Source: Thalassolituus sp. UBA674 (GTDB taxonomy: Bacteria > Pseudomonadota > Gammaproteobacteria > Pseudomonadales > Oceanobacteraceae). From it: a stretch of 64,000 nucleotides of DNA. The position numbers were made by a program, and so were the translations under genes. The notes beneath the pieces are model-generated. The model did not search any database and was not told the origin of the DNA. It saw only the letters and a list, made by a program, of their open reading frames with translations. The number at the start of each line of letters is the position of its first letter. The first letter of the stretch is position 1. Positions 1 through 9,644 of this stretch are shown here, one piece after another. Where the stretch lies: contig DBNK01000033.1 in the NCBI GenBank assembly GCA_002298335.1, positions 1-64,000 on the forward strand. Direction: 5' to 3'.

Positions 1-25
1 CCTTCAGCCACTCGGCCATCTCTCC
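1..25 (-). tRNA. tRNA-Ser, 5' end only
   Basis: Read on the minus strand, the first 25 bases begin GGAGAGATGGCCGAGTGGCT. This is the acceptor 5' strand and D-arm start typical of a bacterial serine tRNA with a long variable arm. The rest, including the anticodon, lies beyond the left edge, so the isoacceptor cannot be named. A serine tRNA just downstream of csrA is a common arrangement in Pseudomonas-like genomes. Confidence 0.85.
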
Positions 26-92
26 TCGACACGGCGCGCATAATACCACGTTTACGAATTTTTCAAAGGAAAAAATGAAGGAAATTAATACC

Positions 93-287
93 TTAGTAGT
101 TTCCGTTTGCTTCGCTGTCGTCTTTCTCGCGCTGAATGCGCTGATAGATCTCTTCACGGTGAACTGCAACTTCTTTCGGAGCGTTAACCCCGATACGTAC
201 CTGGTTACCTTTTACACCAAGTACAGTGACGGTGACTTCGTCGCCAACCATCAGTGTTTCGCCGACACGGCGTGTCAAAATAAGCAT
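93..287 (-). CDS. csrA: Carbon storage regulator CsrA/RsmA
   Basis: This 64-residue protein begins MLILTRRVGE and is a near-canonical CsrA. The family forms a small dimeric RNA-binding protein that binds GGA motifs in mRNA leaders and so controls translation and stability of mRNAs for carbon storage, motility and secretion. The conserved N-terminal strand carries the RNA-binding arginines, and the VHREEIYQRI segment forms the C-terminal helix. A good Shine-Dalgarno (TTAGGAGAGCT on the coding strand) precedes the ATG. The gene lies downstream of lysC in the same direction and just upstream of tRNA-Ser. Confidence 0.97.
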   Translation of the reverse strand: MLILTRRVGETLMVGDEVTVTVLGVKGNQVRIGVNAPKEVAVHREEIYQRIQREKDDSEANGNY

Positions 288-422
288 AGAGCTCTCCTAA
301 CTGTCCTGTTTCATATAGGGTGCTTGTGGGACCCAACATTCCCTCTTCCACGTCTTAAGTATTGTCCATAACACATAGGATGAAAGTAACAACGGGATTT
401 ATATTGAGAACGATTTGTTAAC

Positions 423-449
423 GGGTCGTAACTTCCCTAGTTACAACCC
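423..449 (-). terminator. Stem-loop between lysC and csrA
   Basis: An 11-base-pair stem with one mismatch (GGGTcGTAACT against AGTTACaACCC) and a 5-base loop lies just after the lysC stop codon. No T-run follows on the minus strand, so it may be a weak terminator, an attenuator or an RNA-processing signal ahead of csrA rather than a strong intrinsic terminator. Confidence 0.4.
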
Positions 450-460
450 TGTAAGAGCCG

Positions 461-1696
461 CTACTTCTCTTCTGCGACTTCAGCATCCAGTTCAAAGGCC
501 TTGTGCAGGGCACGCACAGCCAGTTCCAGATACTTTTCTGCAATCACAACAGAAATCTTAATCTCTGACGTTGTGATTGCCAGAATATTGATATTCTCAT
601 CTGCCAGCGTTTTGAACATCTTGCTGGCAACACCCGCGTGAGAACGCATCCCGACTCCTACCATGGACACCTTACAGATGTCGTCGGTTCCGCTGACACT
701 CGCGGCACCCAGTTCTGAGGCCAGGCGCTGCAGAATACTCAGGGCTTTACTGTAGTCGTTGCGGTGAACCGTGAAGGTAAAATCTGTCGTTCCGTCTGCC
801 GAGACGTTCTGGATGATCATATCCACTTCGATATTCGCATCACTGACCGGAACCAGAATACGGGAGGCTACGCCCGGAATGTCCGGCACACCTTTCACGG
901 TTACTTTGGCTTCGTCGCGGTTGAATGCGATACCGGCAATGACCGGATTCTCCATGGAACTGTTCTCCTCAGTGGTAATCAGCGTGCCCGGGCCGTCCTG
1001 GAAGGACGACAGAACTCTCAGTGGTACTTTGTATTTTCCGGCAAATTCGACCGAACGGATCTGCAGTACTTTGGAGCCGAGACTGGCCATTTCCAGCATT
1101 TCTTCAAAGGTCACTTTTTCCATACGGCGTGCCAGCGGCACAACACGGGGGTCGGTGGTGTACACGCCGTCCACGTCCGTATAGATCTGACACTCGTCCG
1201 CTTTCAGCGCTGCAGCCAGCGCAACACCCGTGGTATCTGAGCCACCGCGTCCGAGTGTGGTGATGTTGTTGTCATCATCAATGCCCTGGAATCCGGCAAC
1301 GATCACTACCTTACCCTGATCCAGCTCGGCTCGCATGCCATCGCTGTTAATATCTTCAATCCGGGCTTTCATGTGGACATTGTCAGTGTGAATACCGGCC
1401 TGCCAGCCAGTAAATGAACGTGCATCGACACCGATTTTCTGCAGAGCCATAGACAGAAGTGCAATGGTAACCTGCTCGCCGGTTGACACCAGAACGTCCA
1501 TCTCACGCGGATCGGGAGAATCGGAAATGGATTTGGCCAGGCCGATCAGACGGTTGGTTTCACCGCTCATGGCGGAAACCACGACCACCACCTGATGCCC
1601 GGCATCACGGAAGGATTTTACTTTCTGGGCAACGGCCTCAATACGCTCGACCGTACCGACAGAAGTGCCTCCGTATTTCTGTACGTATAACGCCAT
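461..1696 (-). CDS. lysC: Aspartate kinase
   Basis: This 411-residue aspartokinase phosphorylates L-aspartate, the first step towards lysine, threonine and methionine. The amino-acid-kinase signature KYGGTS is at residues 7-12, and the nucleotide-binding region includes GRGGSDTT. The C-terminal third (from about residue 265) carries two ACT regulatory domains that bind lysine and/or threonine in this family. The length and domain order match the monofunctional Pseudomonas-type enzyme rather than the fused homoserine dehydrogenase form. It lies downstream of alaS and upstream of csrA. The leader shows no structure that I recognise as a lysine riboswitch. Confidence 0.97.
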   Translation of the reverse strand: MALYVQKYGGTSVGTVERIEAVAQKVKSFRDAGHQVVVVVSAMSGETNRLIGLAKSISDSPDPREMDVLVSTGEQVTIALLSMALQKIGVDARSFTGWQAGIHTDNVHMKARIEDINSDGMRAELDQGKVVIVAGFQGIDDDNNITTLGRGGSDTTGVALAAALKADECQIYTDVDGVYTTDPRVVPLARRMEKVTFEEMLEMASLGSKVLQIRSVEFAGKYKVPLRVLSSFQDGPGTLITTEENSSMENPVIAGIAFNRDEAKVTVKGVPDIPGVASRILVPVSDANIEVDMIIQNVSADGTTDFTFTVHRNDYSKALSILQRLASELGAASVSGTDDICKVSMVGVGMRSHAGVASKMFKTLADENINILAITTSEIKISVVIAEKYLELAVRALHKAFELDAEVAEEK

Positions 1697-1814
1697 GATG
1701 ACTTAACTGAAAACTCGGTAAAAAAAGGTCGCTAATTAAACAACAATTGCGACCAGTATTAAAGAGAGTGAGATTACCAGAAAGCCATTGAAATTACGAA
1801 GAAAGTACTAAAAC

Positions 1815-1848
1815 CGGACAGATAGTCGCATTCGCTTTTCTCTGTCCG
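1815..1848 (-). terminator. Probable terminator of alaS
   Basis: A perfect 8-base inverted repeat (CGGACAGA / TCTGTCCG) is followed on the minus strand by GTTTTAG. It lies in the gap after the alaS stop and before lysC, where an intrinsic terminator for alaS would be expected. The loop is long (18 bases), so strength is uncertain. Confidence 0.5.
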
Positions 1849-1884
1849 TTCCGCTCAGGGGATTAACCTGATTGGGTTAGTTTT

Positions 1885-4512
1885 TTACAGACAGGATGCA
1901 GCCCAGCGCCGGAATTCTTCCAACGCGCCGGGAATACCTTCCGGCTTCTGGCCACCGGCCTGAGCCATCTCTGGTTTGCCGCCGCCACGACCATCCACAA
2001 AGGGCGCACAAACCTTAACGGCATCACCGGCTTTGGCTTTGCTGATCAGGTCTTTGGTAACACCGGCAAGCAGGGTTACTTTGCCGTCAGCTTCTGATGC
2101 CAGCATGATAAGGGCTGAACCAAGCTTGTTTTTAAGCTGGTCCATGGTTTCCCGCAGGGCCTGCACATCCGCACCGTCCAGCTTGGCGGCCAGCACTTTC
2201 ACACCACTGATATCTTCCGCCTGACCGGCCAGGTCTGAACCGGCGCTGGACGCCAGTTTGGATTTCAGCGCTTCGAGTTCTTTTTCCAGCTGGCGGGTAC
2301 GCACCAGCATCTGTTCGACCTTGTCTCCGACGTTGTCGGTTGAGCCTTTCAGTGAACGGGCAATGCCACTCAACGTCGCTTCTTCGCGGGCAATAAAGTC
2401 CAGCGCTGCCTGACCCACCACCGCTTCGATACGACGGATACCGGCCGCGATACCACTTTCAGAACTTACTTTCAGTACGCCGATGTCACCGGTGCGGGCC
2501 ACGTGAGTACCGCCACAGAGTTCGACCGAGAAGTCATCCACACCCATGGAAAGCACACGGACTTCGTCGTCGTACTTTTCACCGAACAGTGCCATGGCTC
2601 CGGAGGCTTTGGCATCGTCAATGTTCATCAGACGCGTGACCACTGGCGTGTTCGCACGGATCTGGGCGTTAACGATGGTTTCGATCTCGGCGATCTCTTC
2701 AGGCTTAACACCTTCCAGATGAGAAAAGTCGAAACGCAGTTTGTCGTAGGTCACCAGTGAGCCTTTCTGGGCCACATGATCCCCCAGCACTTTACGCAAC
2801 GCAGCATGCAGCAGGTGGGTCGCAGAATGGTGCAGCGCAGTAGACTGACGCTTCTCAGCATCAACAACGGCAGTCAGACTGTCGCCAACTTTCACGCTGC
2901 CTTCCACCAGCACACCTTTGTGCAGGTGATTCTTACCTTCTTTGCTGGTGTCTTTCACCTGGAATACAACACCGTCGGCTTTGAGGAAACCGGAGTCACC
3001 GGCCTGACCACCGCTCTCGGCATAGAACGCGGTTTCGTCCAGCACCAGCACGGCTTCATCACCAGCGTTCAGCTGCTCAACAGCTTCACCGCCCCTGAAC
3101 AGGGCTTTCACGGTACCGGTGTTTTCCAGCTGGGTATAACCGAGGAACGCTGTGGTACCTTCGATCTCCAGGCCTTTTCCGTAATCGGCCGAGAAGTTAC
3201 CGGCGGCACGTGCTGTTTCGCGCTGCTTATCCATTGCAGCGTTAAAGCCGTCTTCATCGACCTTGAGATCACGCTCACGGGCGACGTCTGCAGTCAGATC
3301 CAGCGGAAAACCATAGGTATCGTAGAGTTTGAAGGCGGTCTCACCGGGTATGGTGTCTCCACTCATCTCGTCGATGGCGGCATTGAGGATGGTCATGCCT
3401 TTATCCAGCGTCTTGGCGAACTGCTCTTCTTCAAGACGCAGTACTTTCATGACGTGATCCTGCAGATTCACCAGCTCAGGATACGCTTCGCCCATCTGTG
3501 CAGACAGAGCCGGAACCAGTTTATGGAAAAAGCCCATAGGTGCACCCAGCATGTGACCGTGGCGTACCGCTCGACGGATGATGCGACGCAGTACGTAACC
3601 ACGACCTTCGTTGGACGGCAGCACGCCATCGACGATCAGGAAGCTGGTTGAACGGATGTGGTCTGCAATCACGCGCAGGGATTTGTTTTCGGTATCGGCA
3701 CAGCCGGTCAGCTCACCGGCGGCTTTGAGCAGCGCCTGGAACAGATCGATTTCGTAGTTGCTGTGCACGCCCTGCATGATGGCGGAGATACGCTCCAGAC
3801 CCATGCCGGTATCCACCGATGGTTTCGGCAGCGGCACCATCTCGCCATCGGGCTGACGGTCAAACTGCATAAATACGTTGTTCCAGATTTCGATGAAGCG
3901 GTCACCGTCTTCTTCCGGTGAGCCCGGAGGACCACCCCAGATGTGTTCGCCGTGATCGTAGAAGATCTCAGTACAGGGACCACACGGGCCGGTATCGCCC
4001 ATCGCCCAGAAGTTATCAGAGGCGTAGCGCGCGCCCTTGTTGTCACCGATGCGGACGATTTTCTCCGCCGGTACACCCATCTGCTTGTTCCAGATATCGA
4101 AGGCTTCGTCGTCTTCGGCGTACACAGTCACCATGAGTTTTTCGACCGGCAGGTTCAGCCACTGCTCTGAGGTCAGGAATTCCCAGGCGAATTTAATCGC
4201 GTCTTCTTTGAAGTAATCACCGAAGCTGAAGTTACCCAGCATTTCGAAGAAGGTGTGGTGACGGGCGGTGTAACCGACATTCTCAAGGTCATTGTGCTTA
4301 CCACCGGCACGCACACAGCGCTGGGAACTGGCAGCGCGGGTGTAGCTGCGCACGTCTTTACCGAGGAAGCAGTCCTTGAACTGCACCATACCTGCGTTGG
4401 TGAACAGCAGGGTCGGGTCATTCCCGGGAATCAGCGGGCTGGAGGCAACAATTTCATGGCCTTTGGAGGCAAAAAAATCAAGAAACGCCTGACGGATTTC
4501 TGAGCTTTTCAT
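1885..4512 (-). CDS. alaS: Alanyl-tRNA synthetase
   Basis: This is the class II alanyl-tRNA synthetase, which charges tRNA-Ala and edits misacylated Ser/Gly-tRNA. I place the start at the ATG opening MKSSEIRQAFLDFF because family members begin there; the open frame extends 26 codons upstream without resemblance. That gives 875 residues, the usual size. The N-terminal catalytic domain is intact. The editing domain shows the zinc motif HHSATHLLH and a later CGGTH, and the C-Ala domain ends the protein. The order alaS-lysC-csrA is conserved in pseudomonads. Confidence 0.96.
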   Translation of the reverse strand: MKSSEIRQAFLDFFASKGHEIVASSPLIPGNDPTLLFTNAGMVQFKDCFLGKDVRSYTRAASSQRCVRAGGKHNDLENVGYTARHHTFFEMLGNFSFGDYFKEDAIKFAWEFLTSEQWLNLPVEKLMVTVYAEDDEAFDIWNKQMGVPAEKIVRIGDNKGARYASDNFWAMGDTGPCGPCTEIFYDHGEHIWGGPPGSPEEDGDRFIEIWNNVFMQFDRQPDGEMVPLPKPSVDTGMGLERISAIMQGVHSNYEIDLFQALLKAAGELTGCADTENKSLRVIADHIRSTSFLIVDGVLPSNEGRGYVLRRIIRRAVRHGHMLGAPMGFFHKLVPALSAQMGEAYPELVNLQDHVMKVLRLEEEQFAKTLDKGMTILNAAIDEMSGDTIPGETAFKLYDTYGFPLDLTADVARERDLKVDEDGFNAAMDKQRETARAAGNFSADYGKGLEIEGTTAFLGYTQLENTGTVKALFRGGEAVEQLNAGDEAVLVLDETAFYAESGGQAGDSGFLKADGVVFQVKDTSKEGKNHLHKGVLVEGSVKVGDSLTAVVDAEKRQSTALHHSATHLLHAALRKVLGDHVAQKGSLVTYDKLRFDFSHLEGVKPEEIAEIETIVNAQIRANTPVVTRLMNIDDAKASGAMALFGEKYDDEVRVLSMGVDDFSVELCGGTHVARTGDIGVLKVSSESGIAAGIRRIEAVVGQAALDFIAREEATLSGIARSLKGSTDNVGDKVEQMLVRTRQLEKELEALKSKLASSAGSDLAGQAEDISGVKVLAAKLDGADVQALRETMDQLKNKLGSALIMLASEADGKVTLLAGVTKDLISKAKAGDAVKVCAPFVDGRGGGKPEMAQAGGQKPEGIPGALEEFRRWAASCL

Positions 4513-4710
4513 AGGTCGGCTAGTATCCAAAAACGGTATCCAAACGGGTTCAGAGACAATAAGGACGGGAGTATAGCCGTTTGTGAACATAAGTCCGAGC
4601 CCTGCGTAGCGGGTGACGCTTATGTGGCCTGCGAACGGATCGTCTTCGTCATTACCTTGTCCTACAAGTATGCTTCATTACCGTCACTGACACCTGACTG
4701 AGAGGACCTG

Positions 4711-5673
4711 ATGCGTCTCGCTGCACTGTTTACCCTGTTGTTCATCACCGTAACTGCCCGGGCTGAAACCGGGGTATGGCCGGGTTATCCGGACTCCCTG
4801 ACTGACTACACCTATGAAGGTGACGATCTGCAAACGCACTGGGAGGATCTGACCGCCCTCATTCACATCGCTTACCCGGATGAAGCCTATATCCGCAACC
4901 TCTTCGGACAGTATCCGGACATGAAAGCCGCCATGCTCAGAGAAGCCGCTGAGACCAGAGCGCACCCGGCACTGAAAGCCATAATGAAGGATGACTATTC
5001 GGCGCTCGCGATACAGCTGCAGAACGTGTGGCGCCTTCATTACAGCGGGCAATACCAGCAGGCCTATGACCTGGGTATGCAGCTTGGGCCAGTAGGTGAG
5101 ATTCCTGCCAACTACGCCCGTCTGATCAATGCAAGCTTCATAATCACCGACAAAAAAGTTAAGCTGGCCGAGTTCCGTGCCTGTGAGGAATCGTCGCAAT
5201 CGACGTTAAAACTGGCGCCAGATTACGCGCTCAATCAATACGGACTGGTGTATGCCAGAGTCCGGATTCTGGAGCTGCTGGACAACACCCAGGCACGCAA
5301 TTCCGGCTATATCGATTACGCACAGTCGGCGCTGCAGAAGCTGATGAAACGCTTCCCGGACGAGCCTGTGTACCCGGTCACTGAAGGCGGACTGGAAGCC
5401 GGCATTGTTGCCCGCGTCGGATCACTGCTGGCCACTCTGACTTACGGTGTGTCGGAAGACAGTGCCATTTCCGCCTTTAACAGGGCGTTGCGCTACCCGA
5501 AGGCGCGCCAGCCTACCGTGCTGAACGAATTTGCCACGGCAATGACACGTATCAGTGTGCGAAATTACGGCGATGACATCCGCCGCCTGCACACCCTCTG
5601 CGCACAGGCAGATGTGAAGAGTGCAGAAGAAGCTCTGGTTCAGGCGCAGTGCCGCGCTGAGCTGTCCCGATAA
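4711..5673 (+). CDS. Secreted helical repeat protein of unknown function
   Basis: This 320-residue protein has a clear Sec signal peptide (MRLAALFTLLFITVTARA, cleavage before ETGVW) and a good ribosome site (GAGAGGACCTG). The mature part is predicted to be mostly helical with TPR-like spacing: YSGQYQQAYDLGMQLGP, then NQYGLVYARVRILELL, then FNRALRYPKARQP. This suggests a periplasmic scaffold or adaptor. I do not recognise the family. It diverges from alaS and is followed at about 55 bases by a small membrane protein, so the two may be co-transcribed. Confidence 0.8.
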   Translation: MRLAALFTLLFITVTARAETGVWPGYPDSLTDYTYEGDDLQTHWEDLTALIHIAYPDEAYIRNLFGQYPDMKAAMLREAAETRAHPALKAIMKDDYSALAIQLQNVWRLHYSGQYQQAYDLGMQLGPVGEIPANYARLINASFIITDKKVKLAEFRACEESSQSTLKLAPDYALNQYGLVYARVRILELLDNTQARNSGYIDYAQSALQKLMKRFPDEPVYPVTEGGLEAGIVARVGSLLATLTYGVSEDSAISAFNRALRYPKARQPTVLNEFATAMTRISVRNYGDDIRRLHTLCAQADVKSAEEALVQAQCRAELSR

Positions 5674-5728
5674 ACCTGCTGCAGGCCTCTTGCTGAGCCT
5701 GCTCACGGCAAGAAAAGGATACCCTCAC

Positions 5729-5953
5729 ATGACCGGCCTGCTGATTTTTCTCATGATTCCGGCCATGGTGATCTGCATGCTGAATCTTGGCATCGGTCCA
5801 TTCGGCCACCCCAGCCGCGTCCACCTCCATCAGGGCTTCCGGCAGTTGCCCGCTCATGTCAGAATGCCTCTGCTGTTTGTCAGCACCCTGATACTGATTC
5901 TGGGATTTACCGAAATCGCCGGACTCACCGACCTGACAGAAACCAAGACCTGA
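5729..5953 (+). CDS. Small two-span membrane protein
   Basis: This 74-residue ORF starts at an ATG eight bases after an AAAAGGAT ribosome site. It has two hydrophobic stretches, one at the N terminus (GLLIFLMIPAMVICMLNLGI) and one near residues 47-64 (PLLFVSTLILILGF), joined by a histidine- and arginine-rich loop. No family is recognised. It sits between the secreted helical protein and the alpha/beta hydrolase on the same strand and is probably part of the same transcript. Confidence 0.65.
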   Translation: MTGLLIFLMIPAMVICMLNLGIGPFGHPSRVHLHQGFRQLPAHVRMPLLFVSTLILILGFTEIAGLTDLTETKT

Positions 5954-5981
5954 CTCTGACCAGGCATTCTGAGGACCCGTA

Positions 5982-6851
5982 ATGCAGATCACTCACATCC
6001 GAAACGGCGATATTTCCCTTGAAACCCGGATTGCCGGCCCGGAAGACGGTGAACCCGTGATCCTGCTGCACGGTTTTCCGGAATGCTGGAACACCTGGCG
6101 CCATCAGATTCCCCAACTCACGGCCGCAGGCTACCGGGTCTTTGTGCCGAACATGCGTGGCTACGGACATTCATCCAAACCCCGTGCCGTGGCCGACTAT
6201 CACGTGAAACACCTGAGTGCCGATGTGGATGCCATCCGTCAGTTTACCGGTGCGGAAAAGATTCACCTGGTGGGGCATGACTGGGGCGCCATGGTGGCCT
6301 GGTGGTACGCACTCGGGTATCAGGATCATCTCGCCAGCCTGAGTATTCTGAATGTGCCGCACCCGCGGGTCTTTATGAAAAAACTCAAAGGCAGCCCGGC
6401 TCAGCTGCTGAAAAGCTGGTATATCGGCTTTTTCCAGATTCCTTTCCTGCCGGAGCTTATCCTGCCGCTGGGCGACTTCTGGTTCTACCGCTGGATACTG
6501 AAGAAATCCTCCTGCCCGGGCAGTTACTCAGAAGAGGATTACCGCATTCTGCTTGAGCACTGGAAGATTCCCGGACAGACACGCGCCACCGTGAACTACT
6601 ACCGCTCAGCCGGTCGCTCTCTGCCCTCCCCAGCCAAAAGCAAAAGCCGCCTGCAGTGCCCGACCCAGATACTCTGGGGTGAGAACGATCTGGCCCTGTC
6701 GCTGGAAATGGCGGAGCAGAGTGCCGAACTGCTGGATAACGGTACACTCACCACCTACCCGGATGCCACGCACTGGCTGGCCCATGACAAGCCGGAAGAA
6801 ATCAGCAAACGCCTCGTGGAACACTTCGTTTCGAACACAATCAAAGGCTGA
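5982..6851 (+). CDS. Alpha/beta hydrolase, epoxide-hydrolase-like
   Basis: This 289-residue alpha/beta-fold enzyme has the oxyanion motif HGFP at residues 30-33 and the nucleophile elbow GHDWGA with Asp100. An Asp nucleophile in this context is typical of soluble epoxide hydrolases and haloalkane dehalogenases rather than esterases. A later acid lies in LWGENDLAL and the catalytic His in ATHWLAHDKP. A tyrosine in the cap (KSWYIGFF) fits the epoxide-opening residue. The substrate cannot be deduced. It lies 28 bases after the small membrane protein and 84 before the NADH dehydrogenase gene. Confidence 0.88.
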   Translation: MQITHIRNGDISLETRIAGPEDGEPVILLHGFPECWNTWRHQIPQLTAAGYRVFVPNMRGYGHSSKPRAVADYHVKHLSADVDAIRQFTGAEKIHLVGHDWGAMVAWWYALGYQDHLASLSILNVPHPRVFMKKLKGSPAQLLKSWYIGFFQIPFLPELILPLGDFWFYRWILKKSSCPGSYSEEDYRILLEHWKIPGQTRATVNYYRSAGRSLPSPAKSKSRLQCPTQILWGENDLALSLEMAEQSAELLDNGTLTTYPDATHWLAHDKPEEISKRLVEHFVSNTIKG

Positions 6852-6935
6852 CCGTAAATTCTGCGGGGAAATAGCGGACACAGACCCCATTTCCCCCGTA
6901 CAATCCGCCCGATTTTTCCATCTGAGGACCAAGCC

Positions 6936-8225
6936 GTGCAGACTGAACGCATTGTTATTGTCGGTGGTGGCGCCGGCGGTCTGGAACTGGCCACCAAACT
7001 GGGCAGGAAGCTGGGCAAGAAGAACAAAGCCCGCGTTACCCTGATTGATGCCAACCCCACCCATCTGTGGAAACCCCTGCTGCACGAAGTCGCTTCCGGC
7101 GCACTGGATTCCGGTATTGATGAGCTGGACTACCTTGCTCACGGTAAGCGTGAGGGCTACCGCTTCCGTATCGGCCGCATGTGCGCGCTCGACCGTGACG
7201 CAAAATCCATCACACTGGAAGCCATGGTCGATAAGGAAGGCGAAGAAATCCTGCCAACCCGTACCGTGGCCTACGACACCCTGATCATGGCACTGGGCAG
7301 TGTCACCAATGATTTCGGTACCAAAGGTGCCGGTGAGAACTGCATCTTCCTTGATCAGCCGAAACAGGCTGAGCGCTTTCATCAGAGCCTGCTGAATGCC
7401 TTTCTGCGCCTGAGCAATGCCCCTGAAAAAGGAAAACTGCGAGTCGCCATTGTCGGCGCCGGAGCCACCGGTGTGGAGCTCTCTGCCGAACTCTACAACA
7501 CCGCTGAGGTGCTGGCCGGATATGGTGTTGGCAATGAATCTGCCGATCTGCTTCAGGTAACCCTGATTGAAGCCGGTGACAGCATCCTTCCCGCACTGCC
7601 TCCCCGGATTTCGGACGCGGCCACCCGTGAGCTGCGCAACCTGGGAGTGAAAGTCATGACCGCCACACGCATTACGGAAGTCACCGAAGACGGCTTCGTG
7701 ACCGCTGACGGCACTGTGATTCCGGCCCTACTCAAGGTCTGGGCTGCCGGAGTCAAAGCGCCGGATTTTGTCGCTACCCTGGGTCTCGAAACCAGCCGCG
7801 GCAATCAGCTGATCGTCGATGGTCAGATGCAGACCAGCGATGAACATATTTACGCCATTGGCGACTGCTGTTGTCTGCTGCAGCCCAATGGCAAGCCGGT
7901 TCCCCCCAGAGCACAGGCCGCACACCAGATGGCCAGCCATCTGTTCAAGGTCCTGATGGCGCGGAACACAGGTAAGAAAGTCCCGGATTTCAACTACCGC
8001 GATCATGGCTCGCTGGTATCACTCAGCCAGTACTCCACGGTGGGCAGCCTGATGGGTAACCTCACCGGGAAATCCCTCATGATCGAAGGTCGCATTGCGC
8101 GTTTCGTCTACATCTCTCTGTACCGTATGCACCAGATCGCTCTGCATGGGTACCTGCGTACTGTGCTGATGTCACTGACGGGTAAGATCAACCGGGTTAT
8201 CCGGCCACGCCTGAAGCTGCACTGA
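6936..8225 (+). CDS. Type II NADH dehydrogenase-like FAD oxidoreductase
   Basis: This 429-residue flavoprotein starts at a GTG preceded by CTGAGGACC. The N-terminal dinucleotide fold is GGGAGGLE (FAD), a second Rossmann motif VGAGATGVEL binds NAD(P)H near residues 170-180, and YAIGDC marks the FAD-ribityl contact. The C-terminal helix is basic and amphipathic (KINRVIRPRLKLH), as in monotopic NDH-2 enzymes. Members pass electrons from NADH to quinone at the inner membrane without pumping protons. It is probably ndh, but paralogues exist, so I leave the symbol blank. Confidence 0.88.
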   Translation: MQTERIVIVGGGAGGLELATKLGRKLGKKNKARVTLIDANPTHLWKPLLHEVASGALDSGIDELDYLAHGKREGYRFRIGRMCALDRDAKSITLEAMVDKEGEEILPTRTVAYDTLIMALGSVTNDFGTKGAGENCIFLDQPKQAERFHQSLLNAFLRLSNAPEKGKLRVAIVGAGATGVELSAELYNTAEVLAGYGVGNESADLLQVTLIEAGDSILPALPPRISDAATRELRNLGVKVMTATRITEVTEDGFVTADGTVIPALLKVWAAGVKAPDFVATLGLETSRGNQLIVDGQMQTSDEHIYAIGDCCCLLQPNGKPVPPRAQAAHQMASHLFKVLMARNTGKKVPDFNYRDHGSLVSLSQYSTVGSLMGNLTGKSLMIEGRIARFVYISLYRMHQIALHGYLRTVLMSLTGKINRVIRPRLKLH

Positions 8226-8240
8226 GCCCCACCCGGGGCT
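8225..8240. terminator. Short GC hairpin between convergent genes
   Basis: AGCCCC-accc-GGGGCT forms a compact hairpin at the stop of the NADH dehydrogenase gene, facing the convergent AraC-family gene. There is no following T-run, so any terminator role is tentative. Confidence 0.35.
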
Positions 8241-8376
8241 GTCACACTGCCGCGCCAGCTCTGTCTCTGCATTCTCTTTCGCAGGCGTCGGAGAGGCAGT
8301 AACAGAAACTGAAGGCACAGAGTCAGGGAAGAGGTAAGCAGCGTGGTTTAAAACACGCAGCAGGATGGCCGTGATA

Positions 8377-9399
8377 TCAGTCGTCAGTTCCGGTCTGACG
8401 GAATTCACCGGGTGTCATTCCGGTCCAGCGGCGGAAGGCCTTGTAGAAGGCACTTGGTTCTGTGTAACCCACCAGGTAGGCAATTTCGTACAGAGGCTGG
8501 TCGCCTTCGGCAATCAGTTTGATAGCCAGCTTCTGACGCGCATCATCCAGCAGCTGTTGATAAGTAGTACCCAGAGGTCGCAGGCGGCGTTGCAGATTAC
8601 GCACACTGATCCCCAGCTGCGATGCCACGTAATCCTGAGAGACATTGCGCTGCAGCAGACTGGTCTCCAGAATTTCACAGATTTCCTGATACAGACGGAC
8701 ATCTTCTTCAAAACGGGCATACTGTTTACGCAGTTCACGCATCGCTGTCAGGAAGCGGGCCGGATCAGCGGTCTCTGCTTTTCTGAGCCAGGCATCCTTA
8801 CTGATTTCCAGCAGGAAGTTCTCACCGGGAACCACCCGGATAGCAATACGTTCACTGACGTCTTTATCAGCAGGAACCATAGGGGCCGGAATGATCATCG
8901 TCAGATCATCATCACAGCGGGTTTTACCCAGGGAATTGGCGAACAGCCGGGCAAGAAAGACCACGCCCGAACAGACCTGAAAATCAGACCCTGCACCCAA
9001 TATCGGAGCACGGGTTTCCAGAACGACCTTCTCGTCTGTCTCTTCAATTTTTTCGAAGCTGAAGCTGCCCGTGTTGTAGTAAATATTCTTCAGAACAACA
9101 TCGAAGCCGGTGCGCAGGTTCTCAGATGAAATAACGGCCCGCTGCAGGGGGAAAGACTGATTGGCCATGTAGCTGCCAATGTCATAGGGCACCATAGGGT
9201 CATCGAGCTCATTCGATACGTAACGGTATACAGCGGATATACGGTCTGCCGGTATGCGGCGCGGGAAAGGAAGAGATTCGTCTATCTCCAGAATTTCCCA
9301 AACCTTATCCATATCAACTCCGGTACTTGCCCAGAAATTCAGCAAATTCTGCGCAATTATGAAGTCGACCTGTGCCGTCGGTATCATGCAAGTCTCCAA
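8377..9399 (-). CDS. AraC-family regulator with arabinose-like N-terminal domain
   Basis: This 340-residue regulator has the C-terminal double helix-turn-helix of the AraC/XylS family. The first helix set is SQDYVASQLGISVRNLQRRL, and the second includes YEIAYLVGYTEPSAFYKAF followed by the conserved tail RRWTGMTPGEFR. The long N-terminal half resembles the OruR/GadX-type ligand-sensing domain. It is convergent with the NADH dehydrogenase gene and diverges from nothing obvious, so its target is not evident from position. Confidence 0.92.
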   Translation of the reverse strand: METCMIPTAQVDFIIAQNLLNFWASTGVDMDKVWEILEIDESLPFPRRIPADRISAVYRYVSNELDDPMVPYDIGSYMANQSFPLQRAVISSENLRTGFDVVLKNIYYNTGSFSFEKIEETDEKVVLETRAPILGAGSDFQVCSGVVFLARLFANSLGKTRCDDDLTMIIPAPMVPADKDVSERIAIRVVPGENFLLEISKDAWLRKAETADPARFLTAMRELRKQYARFEEDVRLYQEICEILETSLLQRNVSQDYVASQLGISVRNLQRRLRPLGTTYQQLLDDARQKLAIKLIAEGDQPLYEIAYLVGYTEPSAFYKAFRRWTGMTPGEFRQTGTDD

Positions 9400-9644
9400 T
9401 CCATCCCATTTGCAGAGGCAGTCCGCATGCCTCCCGCATCAAAAAAACGAATGTTTTTCGTTATTTGCTGCAAAGGCTGATGATCTTAACCCGCCCTGAA
9501 AGTGTCAATAGACTGAGGCGACACTGACAGCTGAGTCAGGTGAACAGTAGTACTAAATACGTGTTTTATTGCTACCGAGTGCTAATGATAAAGAACTAGA
9601 TAAGGACTATTCAGGCCAGAGATTCCTGTATAAGCAAAGGCTGA

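Noticed and set aside
1697..1884. Possible lysine riboswitch before lysC
   Set aside because: I could not find the conserved multi-stem core; the one clear stem fits an alaS terminator.
2776..3651. Long open frame antisense to alaS
   Set aside because: It is a shadow of the GC-rich alaS coding frame, with no ribosome site and no family resemblance.
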